Assembly: GCA_025200525.1 (NCBI GenBank)
Contig: CM045767.1
Span: forward strand, 9,531,273-9,595,272
Direction of reading: 5' to 3'
Source of the DNA: Camellia lanceoleosa
Taxonomy: Eukaryota; Streptophyta; Magnoliopsida; Ericales; Theaceae
DNA: 64,000 nucleotides
Positions 48,270-60,935 of the stretch are shown here, in pieces. Under the pieces are notes generated by a model. The model ran no database searches. It was not told the origin of the DNA and saw only the letters and a list, made by a program, of their open reading frames with translations. A program made the position numbers and the translations under genes. How positions within the stretch are numbered: the stretch's first letter is position 1; each line of letters begins with the position of its first letter.

Positions 48270-51200
48270 TTAAAAGCCATGTTTCAAAAGCAAAGAACAA
48301 CAAGAATCAAAAATGGTCTTCGGTGAATTATAAACCTCGGAAAAATAAAGGGCGCCGAGAATACAGAGGCTTGCAGTCACCTTCTCTTGCAGTGCACAAC
48401 TCGGTCATACCATTCCTCCCACTCACTCTCAATGTTGGCCAAAGAATAAAAGGAGTGACGGGTCATTCTCCACTTTTCTGCAAATGAGCTCCCCCTTCAT
48501 AGAGAGAAGAAAGTGGTCTCTCCAAGCGAGGGTATAAAGTCTGAAGTTGAGCTGGAGCTTTCAAAGATGAATTGGATTATTAGGATATTCTTGTTTATCG
48601 CTATATGGCGAACAAAGAGACGCCCATCTATGGAATCCTTGGACCCATCTGCATGATCTCTTTCTCAATACATCTCTTCAAAGTTATTGTTAACAAGGCT
48701 TGCACGAACGCCAGCTTGGTACTTTCGTGAGAAGAAGAATCCATTGGTAAAGTAGCAAGAAAGAAAGGGTTAATAGGGAGAAGGGTTTGTAAGTTGAACA
48801 AACGAAAGGATTTCGTATCACTAAATAAAAGGGTTCTAAAACCTTTATGTCCGAAAATATATCATGTAATTAGAGAAGTACTAAAAAGTACATATACTAA
48901 GAGTTTCTTTCAATATTGATACTTTTGAGGAAAAACACATTCCAAATGTGTCATTAATTTCGAAATAAAATATTTGGCTTCGAAGCCAGTTTTTAGCACC
49001 AGAATGAAATGACAAATAACTTTGAATGTCGAAAGCCTGCTTCGAAGCACATTCCCCACCTAAGGATGTAAAAATGTTCAAGTATTTGTTTACTTCGTAG
49101 GGGTTTAAAGACTGCTTTTAGGTTTCTTAGTGAGAATAGTATCCTTCGAAGCAAAACTTGAGATCCCTTAAGGATGGAAATTGTTGTTCGAAGTATCAAA
49201 ACCATTAGTTGGTTTGATAGTATACAGAAGAGACTGTTTCTCGGATTAAAACAATATAAAATTTAAAAGGAGCTTTCACATTTTGGAAAAGTATGGACTA
49301 TTATTCAAGCAAAAATGATTAATTTAAAACTAATTGATCGTATTAATCATATGACCATATGTTGATATGATTAAAACAAGCTTTAAGGGGTAAGACGTTA
49401 AATTCAAAGAATCGATTCAAATGAAAATCAGAAAAGTTGTCAATCAGATTCCATAAATTGAAAAGCTCTTGTTGGCTTTTTAGTGTTTCATTTGAGATGA
49501 TTGAATCTAGATTCGAAAGATGAGATTGGTGAGTTCGAAGCCCTAAATTTGCTTGTGAAAACAAACGGAGATAAAGTCAAACCATGCCAAATAGAGAGAA
49601 ATGTTTTAATTGTATTGAAACCAAAGCAATTACATCGAAAGGCCCTCTTGGGTACAAATTCGAGTTCATAAAAGTAAGGAATAGAATAAATAACAAGATC
49701 ATGGAATTTAGTTCAACTATGGTCAATAAATTGTCCTTTTTTTATTCTATGCTCTATTTTCCAAGCTTGGTTGCCGGGTTGATGTGCTCTCACTTGATAA
49801 AAGAGCTCTTCAAATTTTTATTTTGAATGCCGCTTTTTAACCCTTGTTCCAACTCGCTCCATATCCAAGTCATCCCAAAGACGAAGAGTCTTTATTTTGA
49901 AGTCATCATATTCTTCGATAAGATTCTCTCGCTTCATACCGGGTATGAACTCGGGATGAAAGTTGGTTCAAAGATTGAGTGGTGGTCACAGTAAGTCCGG
50001 TGCAATGAAGAAGCAACGGAGTTGGTCTAAAACATTTGGAGTTCTCGCTTGGGCAATGGGGTTGAGGACGGACTCGAGTCATAATATCACAAGCCCATCG
50101 AAGTTCTTGAGAGGAACATCGCCTTCAAAAACATTGAAAGGCAAGTGAGAAAAGGCCATAAGCGTGGTTGGGCTTGCTTCCACCGAGTTGAATAGGGAAG
50201 ATGGAGGCTTATATGAGGAAAAACCTTGTTCGCAGAGAGGTAAGCCTCGCCTCTCATTCAGCAGGATTTTATGGAGGAGGAGGTATAGGGCTTTATCTCG
50301 AAAGTAAGAGGAAACTGAGGGGCATTAACATAATCAAGCCAGTCAGAAAGGCAAAGCTTCGCGTTCTGGGTTAAGAACGATGGGTTACACCCTTGTGCCT
50401 CTTCTGGGCATTGGGTAGCTTGTACTATCTTTGTAGGCATGGAGGATGTGTACCATGCTACGAGCAGATTGTCCTCTAAACTGCGTCGACGGTCGATGGA
50501 CACGTAAGGATAAACCACTGAGCTTCGAGCATCAGAAAGAAATTCTAGAGAATCAGTGAACTCGACAAAGTGATGATTAACTCCCTTCCTCAATTCAGAT
50601 ACCTCAGGTTCCGACTAGCTTCTCCAACCAGAAGCCCTGTAAGAAGAAGAAGAAGCCACATTTCATCCCATGTAGAAGATTGTGAATTCAAGAAGAACTT
50701 CCCATGTCTATATTTGCAAATTTCAATCAAGGATTGTGACGATGTTCGTGAATCCAAAGGTTGATAATTTGTAAAGTTTCCATGACTTGAATATAGGTGG
50801 GTAAAGGTGGCTAATCAATGCACGAAGATTCTTTCGAGAACTAACGGTATTATCGACAACTCTTCATATGCTTGATCGAAATAAGAAAATGTCTGCTTTC
50901 TCCATTGAATTGGACTTTTCAATATCGAGATAATGGGCGGTTTAAGAGATCAAAGAGAAGTTAATGCAAATGTTCATCAATGAATGACGGTTGTATTTCT
51001 AAAATGTAAAGCCCATACATCGTTTCTAAAACGCGGATAAAAGACCTTGATCCACTAATGTCACCAAGTATTGGGTATATTAATGCGGGGGTAATGGCTA
51101 CATATTTTGTATAAGCCACCATAATTCAACACGCGGCAAAATAAAGGCAATACGAAGACTATTCAAGTTTTCGATCGTGATCGTACACGCCACATTTAGT

Positions 51201-51720
51201 ATTGGTTCTTACAAGATCTCGTAATCGATCAAAAGGATGCAAAGTGATGTGGCTTCAACTACTCACATTTAAATTTAAAAATCGAGAGAAGCCTAACCGC
51301 AAGTGATGGCATAGTGGAGCTAAGATAAGACAACATGATCACGATCATGGAGGAACGATTTGACGTTAGAAGTGCACATCGATGGTCATCCTTAAGAAGT
51401 ACAAATAGCAGAAGGCCCCAAAAAAAGCCTGCACTCGCATCCAAAAAATCAATTTTATTCTACTTTATCTCTTTTCCAATTTTACATTTCTTGTTCTTTA
51501 CATTCCTGCATTTTAAAATTTTGTACTACACTTCGCTCATAGGAGTAGTTTCAAGTAAATTGTTCAGAAACTCTCACGAGGTCAATTGGATCATTATAAA
51601 TCTTTCGCTTTACTTAATGAAATCGCAATTGTTTTTCAATTAATCATTGTCGCTTTATTTCTCCTAAGCAAAATCACTAGCAAAAATTTCTTCATTAAGG
51701 CTAAAAGAACTAAAACATAA
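48270..51720. other. Unassigned repeat-like region, higher GC
   Basis: Less AT-rich than its surroundings. Between 48970 and 49530 the word TTCGAAG recurs several times (GGCTTCGAAGCC, GCTTCGAAGC, CCTTCGAAGC, GTTCGAAGT), often palindromic. Small ORFs occur on both strands, the longest being 50258-50593 minus. The composition suggests decayed transposon coding sequence, but I recognise no gag-pol or transposase motif. Confidence 0.4.
50258..50593 (-). pseudogene. Unrecognised ORF fragment, 111 codons
   Basis: An open minus-strand frame with protein-like composition: VVYPYVSIDRRRSLEDNLLV, AWYTSSMPTKIV and CNPSFLTQNAKLCLSDWLDY. It has no signal peptide or membrane segment, and the start codon choice is arbitrary. 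The surrounding sequence looks repeat-derived, so it may be a piece of a transposon accessory ORF rather than a host gene. I do not recognise it. Confidence 0.3.
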
Positions 51721-53300
51721 TCGCTTGATAATTGGTTGGTAATTAATTTTTAATGACTAATTGATCATTGCTGGCATGCTCACAATTACAAAAATAACCT
51801 TCCAAAGCCAAAAAACCAACAATATGATTTGATACAAGAAATTTCCTGTGAGGAGTAAACAAAGATTTATTTGGCACAAAAAATTAATAGTAAAAAAAAA
51901 AGATAATAGGGATGGAAAGGTTAGGCCAAAACTTAAAATTTTAATAAAAATACGGGAATAAATGGTATAATCATTTTTTCCAAAAAAAAAGTGTCAGCAT
52001 TCTTTCAATTCTTTAGTTGGTGGGGAAAAAATCATAAAGAAAGGAAAGCATTAATTGATAAATTAAAGGTAGTTTAATAATTAATTAAGGAAGAGGAAAG
52101 TATCCTTTGTCTTCTCCTTTGTCTCATTCCTCCTTTGCATTGTAGGAATTTTTATTTTTGTGTTTTTTTAACAGTGGTGTTATATATATTAATTAGTGTA
52201 CTAACTAGTATATTAATTAATATTATTATAACATTATTACTGATCATATTTATTATACATATTATAAATATCTAAAATTTTTAAAATAATACCACATCAT
52301 TTATTAATACATTAATTAATACATATAATAATTTTTTTTTTTTTTAGTTCCTCCCCTCTCTTTCTTGTACAAAATGGACCACACATTACAAGTTTAGACA
52401 TTGAAGTCTCAAGATAGGTACACTACTTTTCACAACCCATTGGTTGGTCATCATGATGAGGAGCATTGAAATGCAATAAGTGTGTACTTCAATTCAGGTC
52501 TGTGTGGTAGATTAAATTGAAAAAATTTATTAGTGTGATAATGATCAGTAAAAAAATTATTATTATAAAGATTGTTAGTGAGGGATTAAATAAAAATATG
52601 TTTATTTTGATAATAATATAAGAGATGGTTAGTGATGAGTTATTAAATTATTTTTATATAAAATACATAAATAATTATTTTATATTAATAAAATTAAAAC
52701 AAATATTAAAACAAACAAATACACTTGGTAAAAAAAAATTAAATTAAAAAAATAAAATTTTTATATAAAATGAACTCAATCTCCTTATTATTTTCTTAAT
52801 CTCAGCCAAGTTAATCTCTCATCAAGGAGATTACTAAGTCCCTTAGACTATCAATCCACCCTTTCATTTAACTACCAAATATGTTGTAGGTGGGACTCAT
52901 AACTATGGTAGTCTAATCCGCAACTCAAGCTGCAAACAAACATAGCCTTAATTTCTTATATAAATAGAAAATTAATTCCATACTATTTATACATATATGA
53001 AGAAATTTATTGTATATTCTACAAAAATAAATATAGTAAGAAAGTTATGATTTTATGTACCGTAATTATAAATATTTGTAGTGTGTTAGAACTTCAATTT
53101 TATTCCAAAGTAGGCAAGCAATCAAAGATTAAATATTTTGATCAAAAAGCAAAATCGAAGAATATTTTTGGATCACTGATAAAAAAATTTAATGCAATGG
53201 AAGGTAAAATATTTTTTAGTCACTGAACTTCATTTTTATGACATAGAAGAAAAAATATTTTTGGACCCGTAGATGGGCCATCTATCATGAAAGGCAAAAT
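51721..53300. other. AT-rich noncoding DNA
   Basis: At 52850-52952 a segment ending GCTGCAAACAAACATAGCCTTAA looks like one end of a MITE, but its partner end is unclear. No gene recognised. Confidence 0.45.
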
Positions 53301-53306
53301 ATATTA

Positions 53307-53541
53307 GGCCTCTGTTTAAGATGGTTTGAATGGATTTGGGGTTATTTTAGTTACAAAAAATAAAATATATTTTTAATTCAATAAGGCATAATATCATCTC
53401 CAATTCATAATCATTACATTCTTTCTCTCATAAAAAATTAAAAAGCTAAAAAAATCAAAAGCTCTTCCTAAACCAAGCATTTTAGCCCAAGGCTAAAATA
53501 GTCTAAAAATTAAAAGTCAACCCACTTCCCAAACGAAGGCT
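53307..53541. mobile_element. Probable Harbinger-like MITE
   Basis: GGCCTCTGTTTAAGATGG at the left and, reversed, GCCTTCGTTTGGGAAGTGGG at the right are similar. Flanking bases are TTA on the left and TAA on the right. About 235 bp without an ORF. Confidence 0.4.
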
Positions 53542-53714
53542 AAGATGGGTTTCGCCTCCTGTGTTGGTCATTTTAATTTGAGAGAAAGTTTGAGTTGGCA
53601 GACTTATTTTGAAAACAATTTTAGTGATTTAAATCGCTTTGTTTTTAAGATTCATTAAGTAAAATATTCATGTAAAAAATCAAGATTGGACATCAATAAT
53701 TATATATTTGAATT

Positions 53715-54879
53715 TGTTAAACTTATTTATTTTGATGATTTATTTAATTATGTTTTAATTTATTTAAAAGAGAAAATAGAATCCAAAATTTATTTTGATG
53801 ATTTATTTAATTATGTTTTAATTTATTTGAAAGAGAAAAATAGAATCCAAAATTTATTTTGATGATTTATTTAATTATATTTTAATTTATTTGAAAAAGA
53901 AAAATAGAATCAAAATTTATTTTGATGATTTATTTCAAAGAGAAAAATAAAATCAAAATTTATTTTGTCCCATTATTTCTCACCTAAACCTTTATTCTAA
54001 ATGTTGTTAGAATGTATTTAATATTTGATTAAATCAGGAGTTTAAACATCCCAAAATAAAGGTTCAAACAGCCCAACACAGCAGCAGGCCAAAAGGTTCA
54101 AATGGAAGATATTCAAATTTATAATGATGGAGTGAAAGATATTCAAATTAGTAATGATGGAGTACAACGGCTATAAACGGCTATAAGTTTCATTATATAT
54201 ACCAAAACCTCTAATGTAAATAAGTTACTACAAAAAATCAGAAAATATTCTTTGATCTATAATCACCCATATCTATTCTTTGAAAAATTTTCTGAGAAGT
54301 GTTCTTTAATTTTTGTTTGTATCCTCTCTCAGAAATTATTATAATCGAAGTCTTATAGCATTAAGTTCATCTTTCTGTGTGAGGTTTACGTAAAATCTAA
54401 AACTTCATTTTTATATCTATCTTTGAGAAATAATTCTTGTAGCTTCAGAAAGCAAAAACAACTTCTTTTTCAACCTTGTAAGAGTGTAGTACACTTAGTA
54501 TTCTTGACTTAGAAAGTATGTGTAAAATCTGTGAGGATTGCTCCATTTGTAAAGAGGTTGCTAGCACCTCGTGAAGCTAGAGCATAGTCAAAAATCTCAA
54601 GTGCTTTTGAGGAGGGACGAGGTCGAGTTGAAACCAAACCACTATAAATTTGTTTGCCTCTCCCTTTATCTCTTTATTTTATTTAAATTGCCAGCTTATA
54701 TTTCACATTTACATTGTGCTAAAATCATTAACCCATATAGTTGCTAGAACACTTGTTTTAATTTTTTTGTTTCATTAACTATATTTATCTATTTTGCTAA
54801 TCATAATTTTTATTAGGTATTATTAATTTTAATTGTAAAACCTAATTCACCCCCCTCTTAGGTTGTCTTTTGGGTAACA
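53715..54879 (+). repeat. 5' LTR of the SIRE-like element
   Basis: 1165 bp. It opens with a minisatellite of ~64-bp units (53722-53970, three full and one short) and has a TATA box (TATATATA at 54194-54201) after two CGGCTATAA words. It ends with CCCCCCTCTTAGGTTGTC and GGGTAACA. Confidence 0.93.
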
Positions 54880-54881
54880 AT

Positions 54882-54893
54882 TGGTATCAGAGC
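54882..54893 (+). other. Primer-binding site for initiator tRNA-Met
   Basis: TGGTATCAGAGC lies two bases after the 5' LTR. It is the standard copia sequence complementary to the 3' end of initiator tRNA-Met. Confidence 0.95.
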
Positions 54894-54936
54894 CTAGACT
54901 CTTATTTTAGATTTAACCATCTAGGAGTTCCGATCC

Positions 54937-55830
54937 ATAGCAACCTTAGCTGAAGGACAAGTCACAAATAGGCTACCATTGTTTGACAAAAACAACTATA
55001 GTCATTGGAAGGATAAAATGACCTTATACCTACAAGTCACTGATTATGCCATGTGAATTATTGTCACCAAAGGTCCAAAAATTCCTACCAAATTAGTAGA
55101 CAATATTAGTGTACCTAAAACTGAAGATGAATGTGATGAGAGAGATCATAAATTATTGCAAGCCAATGCTAAAGCCAAACTCACCCTTATTTATGGATTA
55201 GACTCTAAGGAGTATAATAGAATTTCAAGTTGTGATTCGGCAAAAGAAATTTGGGACAAACTTTAGGTAACATATGAAGGTACAAACCAAGTGAATGAAT
55301 CTCAGATTGATATGCTTGTTCATAGTTATGAATTGTTTAAAATGAACTTTGATGAATCTATTTCAAGTATGTTTACTAGATTGGCCGAAATTGTAAACTC
55401 TTTGAAATCTCTTGACAAAACTTATACTAATAGTGAGTTGGTAAAAAATTCTAAGTGTTTACCAAAGAATTGGGAAACAAAGGTTACGGCCATTATAGAA
55501 GCCAAAAATCTCTTCACACTTGGATTGATGAGCTAGTGGGTTCCTTTATGACTCATGAGATCACCATGAAAGGACATGAGGATGTTGAAAAAAAAAAAGT
55601 GGAATTGCATTCAAAGCCTCATCAAATGAAGAAGAACATGAAAACTCTAGTGAGGATGAAAGTCAGGTCATGTTTAGTAGAAATCTCAAAAAGCACTTCA
55701 AGAAAACAATTATGAAGGAAGAAGACCTTTCAAGAAAGAGTACAACAAAATAACAAGAAAGAGCCTATAATTTGCTATGAGTGCAAAAATCGGACATATG
55801 AAGATGGATTGTCCAAAATTGAAGAATCAT
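54937..55830 (+). pseudogene. SIRE-like gag, broken
   Basis: The frame starts where ATG would be expected but reads ATA (54937). It continues through FDKNNYSHWKDKMTLYLQV to a TGA at 55054 that stands at a Trp position. A further stop at about 55264 precedes the UBN2-type gag segment (TYEGTNQVNESQIDMLVHSY, FTRLAEIVNSLKSL). A poly(A) slip at 55588-55598 and a missing base within the zinc knuckle (CYEC ... KMDC, 55773-55814) complete the decay. Gag of this family packages the element RNA. Confidence 0.85.
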
Positions 55831-56499
55831 GGAAAAGACTACAAAAGAAACAAAAGGCCATGGTAGCAAATTTTGGAGAGAAAGTGAAGATAAAAGCTCA
55901 AGTGATGAAATTGAAAATGAAGTAGCCAACTTGTGTCTCATGGCTCTTGAAGATGAAGACTCTACTCAAGATGAGGTAACTACTTTTATGAAGAACTTGA
56001 AAGTGCATTCCATGAACTAAAAGATGAATTTAGAAAAGTTTGTGCCAAAAATAATGTGTTAAAAAATCTGTTGCATCTTTATCTAGTAATGTAGAAGAAT
56101 TAAAGAAAGAAAAAATTATTTTGAAAAATGATTTTGACACTATCTGCTTTAACAAAAACACTTGAAAAATTTGTAAAATGTAGAAATAATCTCAACATGC
56201 TTCTTGAAAATCAAAGATGTGTTTTCGATAAGCAGGCATTAGATATGACCCTATTAAGAAACAAAAGAATCTCAATGCAATTTTTGAAAAGGCAACTCTT
56301 ATAACACACCCTTATATTACTTATCATTATTGTAGAAAGAAAGGCCATTATATATCTTATTATCCATTCAAAAAGGATATGAACATGGGAATTAAAAAGA
56401 TTTGGATTATTAAGGGATCTAACAAAACTAACCAAGAAGGACCCAAGAAACTATGGGTACCAAAAACCAACACTTGATTGTCATATTGTAGGTTTGTTT

Positions 56500-57502
56500 T
56501 AAGTTCAAAGCTAAAGAAGGGAAGTGATACCTTGATAGTGGATGTTCCGCATACATGACCGGAGATAAATCATTCTTTACTAAACTATCATCGAAAGATA
56601 GAGGATTTGTTACTTTTGGAGACAACAAGAAAGGAAAAATCATCGATTGGCAAGACTATTTCTCCTAACCCTTCTATTGAAAATGTTTTACTTGTTGATG
56701 GACTCTAAGCATAACCTACTTAGTATTGGTCAATTATGTGATAAAGGTAATCAAATCACATTGCACAATTCAAAGCACAAATGATCATAAAGCTTTATTC
56801 ATTGGTAATCGCTATAATAATGTTTATGTTTTTCATCTTAATGATCTCTATGCTAGTGATGTTAAATGTTTATATGTTAATAATGAAAATAGTTGGTTAT
56901 GGCATAGAAGACTTGGTCATACTCATATGGATTTAATTGCTAAACTTTTGAGAAAGGATTTGGTCATTGGACTTCCAAAAATTAAATTTGAAAAAGATCA
57001 TCTTTGTACTGCTTGTCAACAAGAAAAACAAACTAAAACATCATTTAAATCGAAATCTCATATTTCCACAACTAGACCTTTACAACTATTGCATATGGAT
57101 TTATTTGGTCCCTCAAGGACATCTAGTCTAGGTGGTAAATGTTATTGTCTTGTTATTGTTGATGATTATTCAAGATTTACATGGGTTATGTTTTTATCAC
57201 ACAAAGATGAAACCTTTTCTTCTTTCACAAAACTCTGTCGTAGAATTCAAAATGAAAAAGGCTTTATTATTACTAATATTCGAATCGACCATGGTAGAGA
57301 ACTTGAAAATGAGAAATTTAAATTGTTTTGTGATGAGCATGGTATTGGACATAATTTTTCAACACCTAGAACCCCTCAACAAAATGGTGTAGTAGAAAGG
57401 AAGAATAGAACTTTAGAAGAGATGAGTAGAACAATGCTTTGCGAAAATAATCTTCCTAAATATTTTTGGGTCAAGTCGTACACACCGCATGCTATATTTT
57501 AA
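56500..57502 (+). pseudogene. SIRE-like protease and integrase, broken
   Basis: The protease active-site motif LDSGCSAYMTGD is present (Asp codon 56534) but preceded by a TGA (56525-56527) at a Trp position. After frame changes, a 258-codon frame (56726-57502) carries the HHCC region (WHRRLGHTH ... CTAC) and the integrase core: MDLFGP, FTWVMFL, RIDHGRE (second Asp codon 57287) and NGVVERKNRT (Glu codon 57395), 35 residues apart. The Ser that normally precedes the second Asp is Ile. The frame is lost by an indel at about 57495. Confidence 0.88.
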
Positions 57503-57725
57503 ATCATGCATTAATTAGACTTATTCTCAAAAAGACTCCTTATAAACTTTGGCATGATAGAAAGCCCAACATTAGTCACTTGTATTTTTTGGTTGTAAAT
57601 GTTTTGTACATAATAATGGTAAGGATAACTTAGGTAAATTTGATTCAAAATCTAATGAAGCAATTTTTCTTGGCTATTCCTTAACTAGCAAAGCTTATCG
57701 TGTTTTTAATAAAAGAACTCTTGTT

Positions 57726-58130
57726 GTGGAAGAATCTATACATGTAGTATTTGATGAAACTAACATTTCTACTCAAAAGCAAATTGTTAGTGATAATATA
57801 GATTTGGAACCAAATGTGGAAGATTCAAGTATCTACAAAGAAGAGAACCAATCATGTAAGTTGAACAAAGAAATTGAACAACGTATTCTCCCACCTCAAG
57901 AAGAAGAAGGAAACAATGATGATTTGCCAAGAGAATGGAAGTTTATTCATACTCACCCTAAGGATTTTATCCTAGGCGACCCTACAAAAGGTATCGAAAC
58001 TCGCTCTTCACGTAGAAACATTTGTAGTAACTTGGCTTTTCTTTTTCTCTCACAGATTGAGCCTAAAAACTTTCAAGAAACCGAATTCGATAAACATTGG
58101 ATGATAGCTATACATAAAGAGCTTAACTAA
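57726..58130 (+). pseudogene. SIRE-like pol linker between integrase and RT
   Basis: A 134-codon acidic frame (HVVFDETN ... EEEGNNDDLPREW ... GDPTKGIETRS) corresponds to the region between integrase and reverse transcriptase in this family. It ends at a TAA where a Gln is expected, directly before the RT frame. Confidence 0.75.
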
Positions 58131-58145
58131 TTTGAAAGAAACAAA

Positions 58146-59545
58146 GTGTGGGAACTTGTGCCAAAACCTAAAGATCATACCATTATCGATACCAAATGGA
58201 TCTTTCGAAACAAGCTTGATAAATCCGGCACAATTATAAAAAACAAGGCTAGACTTGTTGCACAAGGATACAATCAAGAAGAAGGTATTGATTTCGATGA
58301 AACCTTTGCTCCGATTGCTAGATTAGAAGCCATTTGCATGTTACTTGCATTTGCATGTTTTAGATATTTCAAACTTTATAAAATGGATATAAAAAGTGCA
58401 TTTCTTTATGGTTTTATAAATGAGGAAGTTTATGTTAAACAACCCCCAGGTTTTGAAGATCAGGTTTTTCCAAATCATGTTTTTAGACTATCAAAAACTT
58501 TATATGGTTTGAAACAAGCACCTCGTGCATAGTATGAACGATTAAGTAAATTTTTGATTGAAAATAATTTTTCTAGATGAACGATTGACACAACACTTTT
58601 TGTTAAAACTAAAAATGATAATTTACTTATTGTGCAAATATATGTGGATGACATTATATTTGGTGCTATTAATGAAACCTTGTGTAAGGAATTTGCTAAG
58701 TGTATGCAAGGTGAGTTTGAGATGAGCATGATGGGGGAGCTAAATTATTTCCTTGGACTTCAAATCAAACAATGTAAGGAAGGAATTTTTATTAACCAAG
58801 CTAAGTACACAAAAAAACTACTCAAAAAGTTTGGCATATATGACTCAAAAATAGCTGGAACACCTATAAGCACATCCATTAAGCTAGACAATGATGAAAA
58901 AGGTAAGTCCATTGATCAAACAAAATATCGAGGTATGATCGGCTCACTTCTTTATTTAACTGCAAGTAGACTCGATATTATATTTAGTGTTTGTATGTGT
59001 ACTAGATATCAATCAAATCCTAAGGAATCATATCTCAGTGCTGTTAAAAGAATTTTTAGATATCCTGTTGGCACTCAAAATTTGGGACTGTTTTATCCTA
59101 GAGGTGTTGCATTTGATTTAATTAGTTACTCGGATACCGACTTTGCCGGATGCAAACTTGATAAAAAAAGCTCCAGTGACACTTGTCATTTTCTTGATAA
59201 CTCATTAGTATCTTAGTTTAGCCAAAAGCAAAATTCTGTTGCTTTATCAATGGCCGAAGCTGAATATATAGCTTCTGGAAGTTGTTGTGCCCAAATACTT
59301 TGGATGAAATAACAATTGGAGGACTTTGATTTATATTATGATCATATCCTTATTAAATGTGATAATACTAGTGTCATCAATTTAAGCAAAAATCTGGTGC
59401 AACACTTACGAACAAAACATATTGAAATTTACATTATTTTTTAAGAGATCATGTTCAAAGAGGGATATTATACTTGAATTTGTAAACACCCAAGCAATTG
59501 GCGGATATTTTCACAAACCCTTAAGTGAGATCGCCTCAATTTTAT
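58146..59545 (+). pseudogene. SIRE-like reverse transcriptase and RNase H, broken
   Basis: The RT fingers and palm read TKWIFRNKLD, KARLVAQGYNQEEGIDF, then KMDIKSAFLYG and VKQPPGF up to a TAG at 58530 (Trp position). The catalytic YVDD is intact at 58641-58652 in the next piece (58632-59216), which continues through GELNYFLGLQIKQ, RNase H SDTDFAGCKLDKKSSSDTCH and stops with TAG at 59214 (Trp position). NSVALSMAEAEYIASGSCC follows, then another stop, and the frame decays by about 59545. The domain order is normal for copia pol. Confidence 0.88.
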
Positions 59546-60106
59546 TCAGAAGTAGTTTGGAATGTTGATTTCTACTTAAAAGGTTTTGTTGTGACTGTGA
59601 AACTTGAATTTTATTAAAATGATATATATGTATTGCTACATTGATATGAAAAAATTTTATCGCTTGAATGTTGTCAAGTCCTTCATATATTTATTATCTT
59701 TAATTTTGCTATTCACAACTATGTATTTTTGTTCTCATCTTGAGCTTAATTTAATTTTACATATATTGATTTTTTATTTTTTTGGCTATTAGGCTTAATT
59801 TCGTTTATTTTTTTTTATTATTATTTTTTTTTCCGTTTCACTAATAGGCTTTATTTCCTTTATTTATTTATTCTTTTCTTCCCATTATTATTTTTTCTTT
59901 TCCATTATTTTTTTGTTTTGCCATTAGGCTTAAGTTTTATTTATTATTTTCTGCACTTTAATTTCATCTTCCATGCTTAAAAAAAGAATATATATATATA
60001 CATAAAAACAAAAACCGAAATGAAGAAAACAAAAACAAACTTAAAATAACAATAGTTATATTTTAAAAAAAAAATCTTCTTTCTTTTTTTCGGCCATTGG
60101 CCGACC
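59546..60106 (+). other. Pol-to-antisense-ORF spacer in the SIRE-like element
   Basis: T-rich sequence with several TTAGGCTTAATTT / TAGGCTTTATTTCC-type words between 59780 and 59945, a (TA)n at 59989-59998 and A runs. No ORF of interest on the plus strand. Confidence 0.6.
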
Positions 60107-60597
60107 TCACTTTCTCGCCTCTTCCACCGCTCTCTTTTTCTTTTTATCACCTTGGGAGGCCCTTGAAGGCCCTGCCCCCATGCTTTTGTCGAGAAAGACA
60201 ACTCCCCGCTGACTATTAAAGGCCAAGAACGATGTTGTTCTAAATCGGGCCATGGAGGTGGTCTTCCGTTTAAGCTCTTTATTTTCGGCCTTCAGTGCGC
60301 CTATTCTACTCGCGCATCCTTATACATGCGTTGGAGCAGAGAGAGTTGGGCGTTGACCTCATAGAGCTCAATCGTCTTGTTATACAGTCGGTGAACCAAT
60401 TTTGTGACTACAGTCACCATCTCCATACAAGACGTCAATGTGAAATGATTGGCTTCAATATCTGATTGAGCTGCCATTATTTGCTCAATCAACATCATAG
60501 GAAGGTTGGAAAGAGTAGGAGCCGGGGCACTTGGCCCAGTAGTGCTTACGGGATCATTTAGGTTTGGAAAGAGAGTAAGGAGACGAGACGAGGCCAT
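60107..60597 (-). pseudogene. Antisense accessory ORF of the SIRE-like element (coiled coil, basic tail)
   Basis: On the strand opposite to pol, an ATG at 60597 opens MASSRLLTLFPNLNDPVS, then a Pro/Ala/Thr stretch and a helical region (LPMMLIEQIMAAQSDIEA, TKLVHRLYNKTIELYEVN, AQLSLLQRMYKDARVE) with heptad-like hydrophobic spacing. A stop at about 60301 results from a 1-base slip: in the next frame the coiled coil continues at once with LKAENKELKR, and the frame ends in a basic DKKKKRAVEEARK tail and TGA at 60107-60109. The total is about 163 codons. The open frame also extends upstream to 60939, over a hydrophobic stretch that is more likely 5' untranslated. Its function is unknown; extra ORFs between pol and the 3' LTR, some antisense, are reported for several plant LTR retrotransposon lineages. 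Alternative: a host gene fragment captured by the element. Confidence 0.6.
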
Positions 60598-60935
60598 GAA
60601 GTAGAAGGGAGAGATGTAATCGAAAGGAGGGTCATTTTTTGTAGCCTTTCTACTCTGCTCAGTCTCTCTGTTCTGTCTCTCGAGAAAGAAGAAGATCGAA
60701 GAGAATGATGAAAAAGAGATAGAAGAAGAGATAGAAGAGAGTGAGGTGAAGAAGAAGAAGCAGACGAGTGTGATTAAGAAGAAGGCTGAAGAGAAAAAGA
60801 CAAGGAGGAAGAGATAGCCGAGGCGAGCGGCAATCGAGAAGAGCTGCTTTTGTAGGCCAATGACGCAAAAGCCAGACCACGTGGCAACCGCGTTTTGCGA
60901 AAAAAGAAAGAGACGCGGGAGAGTTGTATGTGTAT

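Noticed and set aside
48041..48487. ORFs crossing the N run
   Set aside because: They include 34 undetermined residues from the assembly gap.
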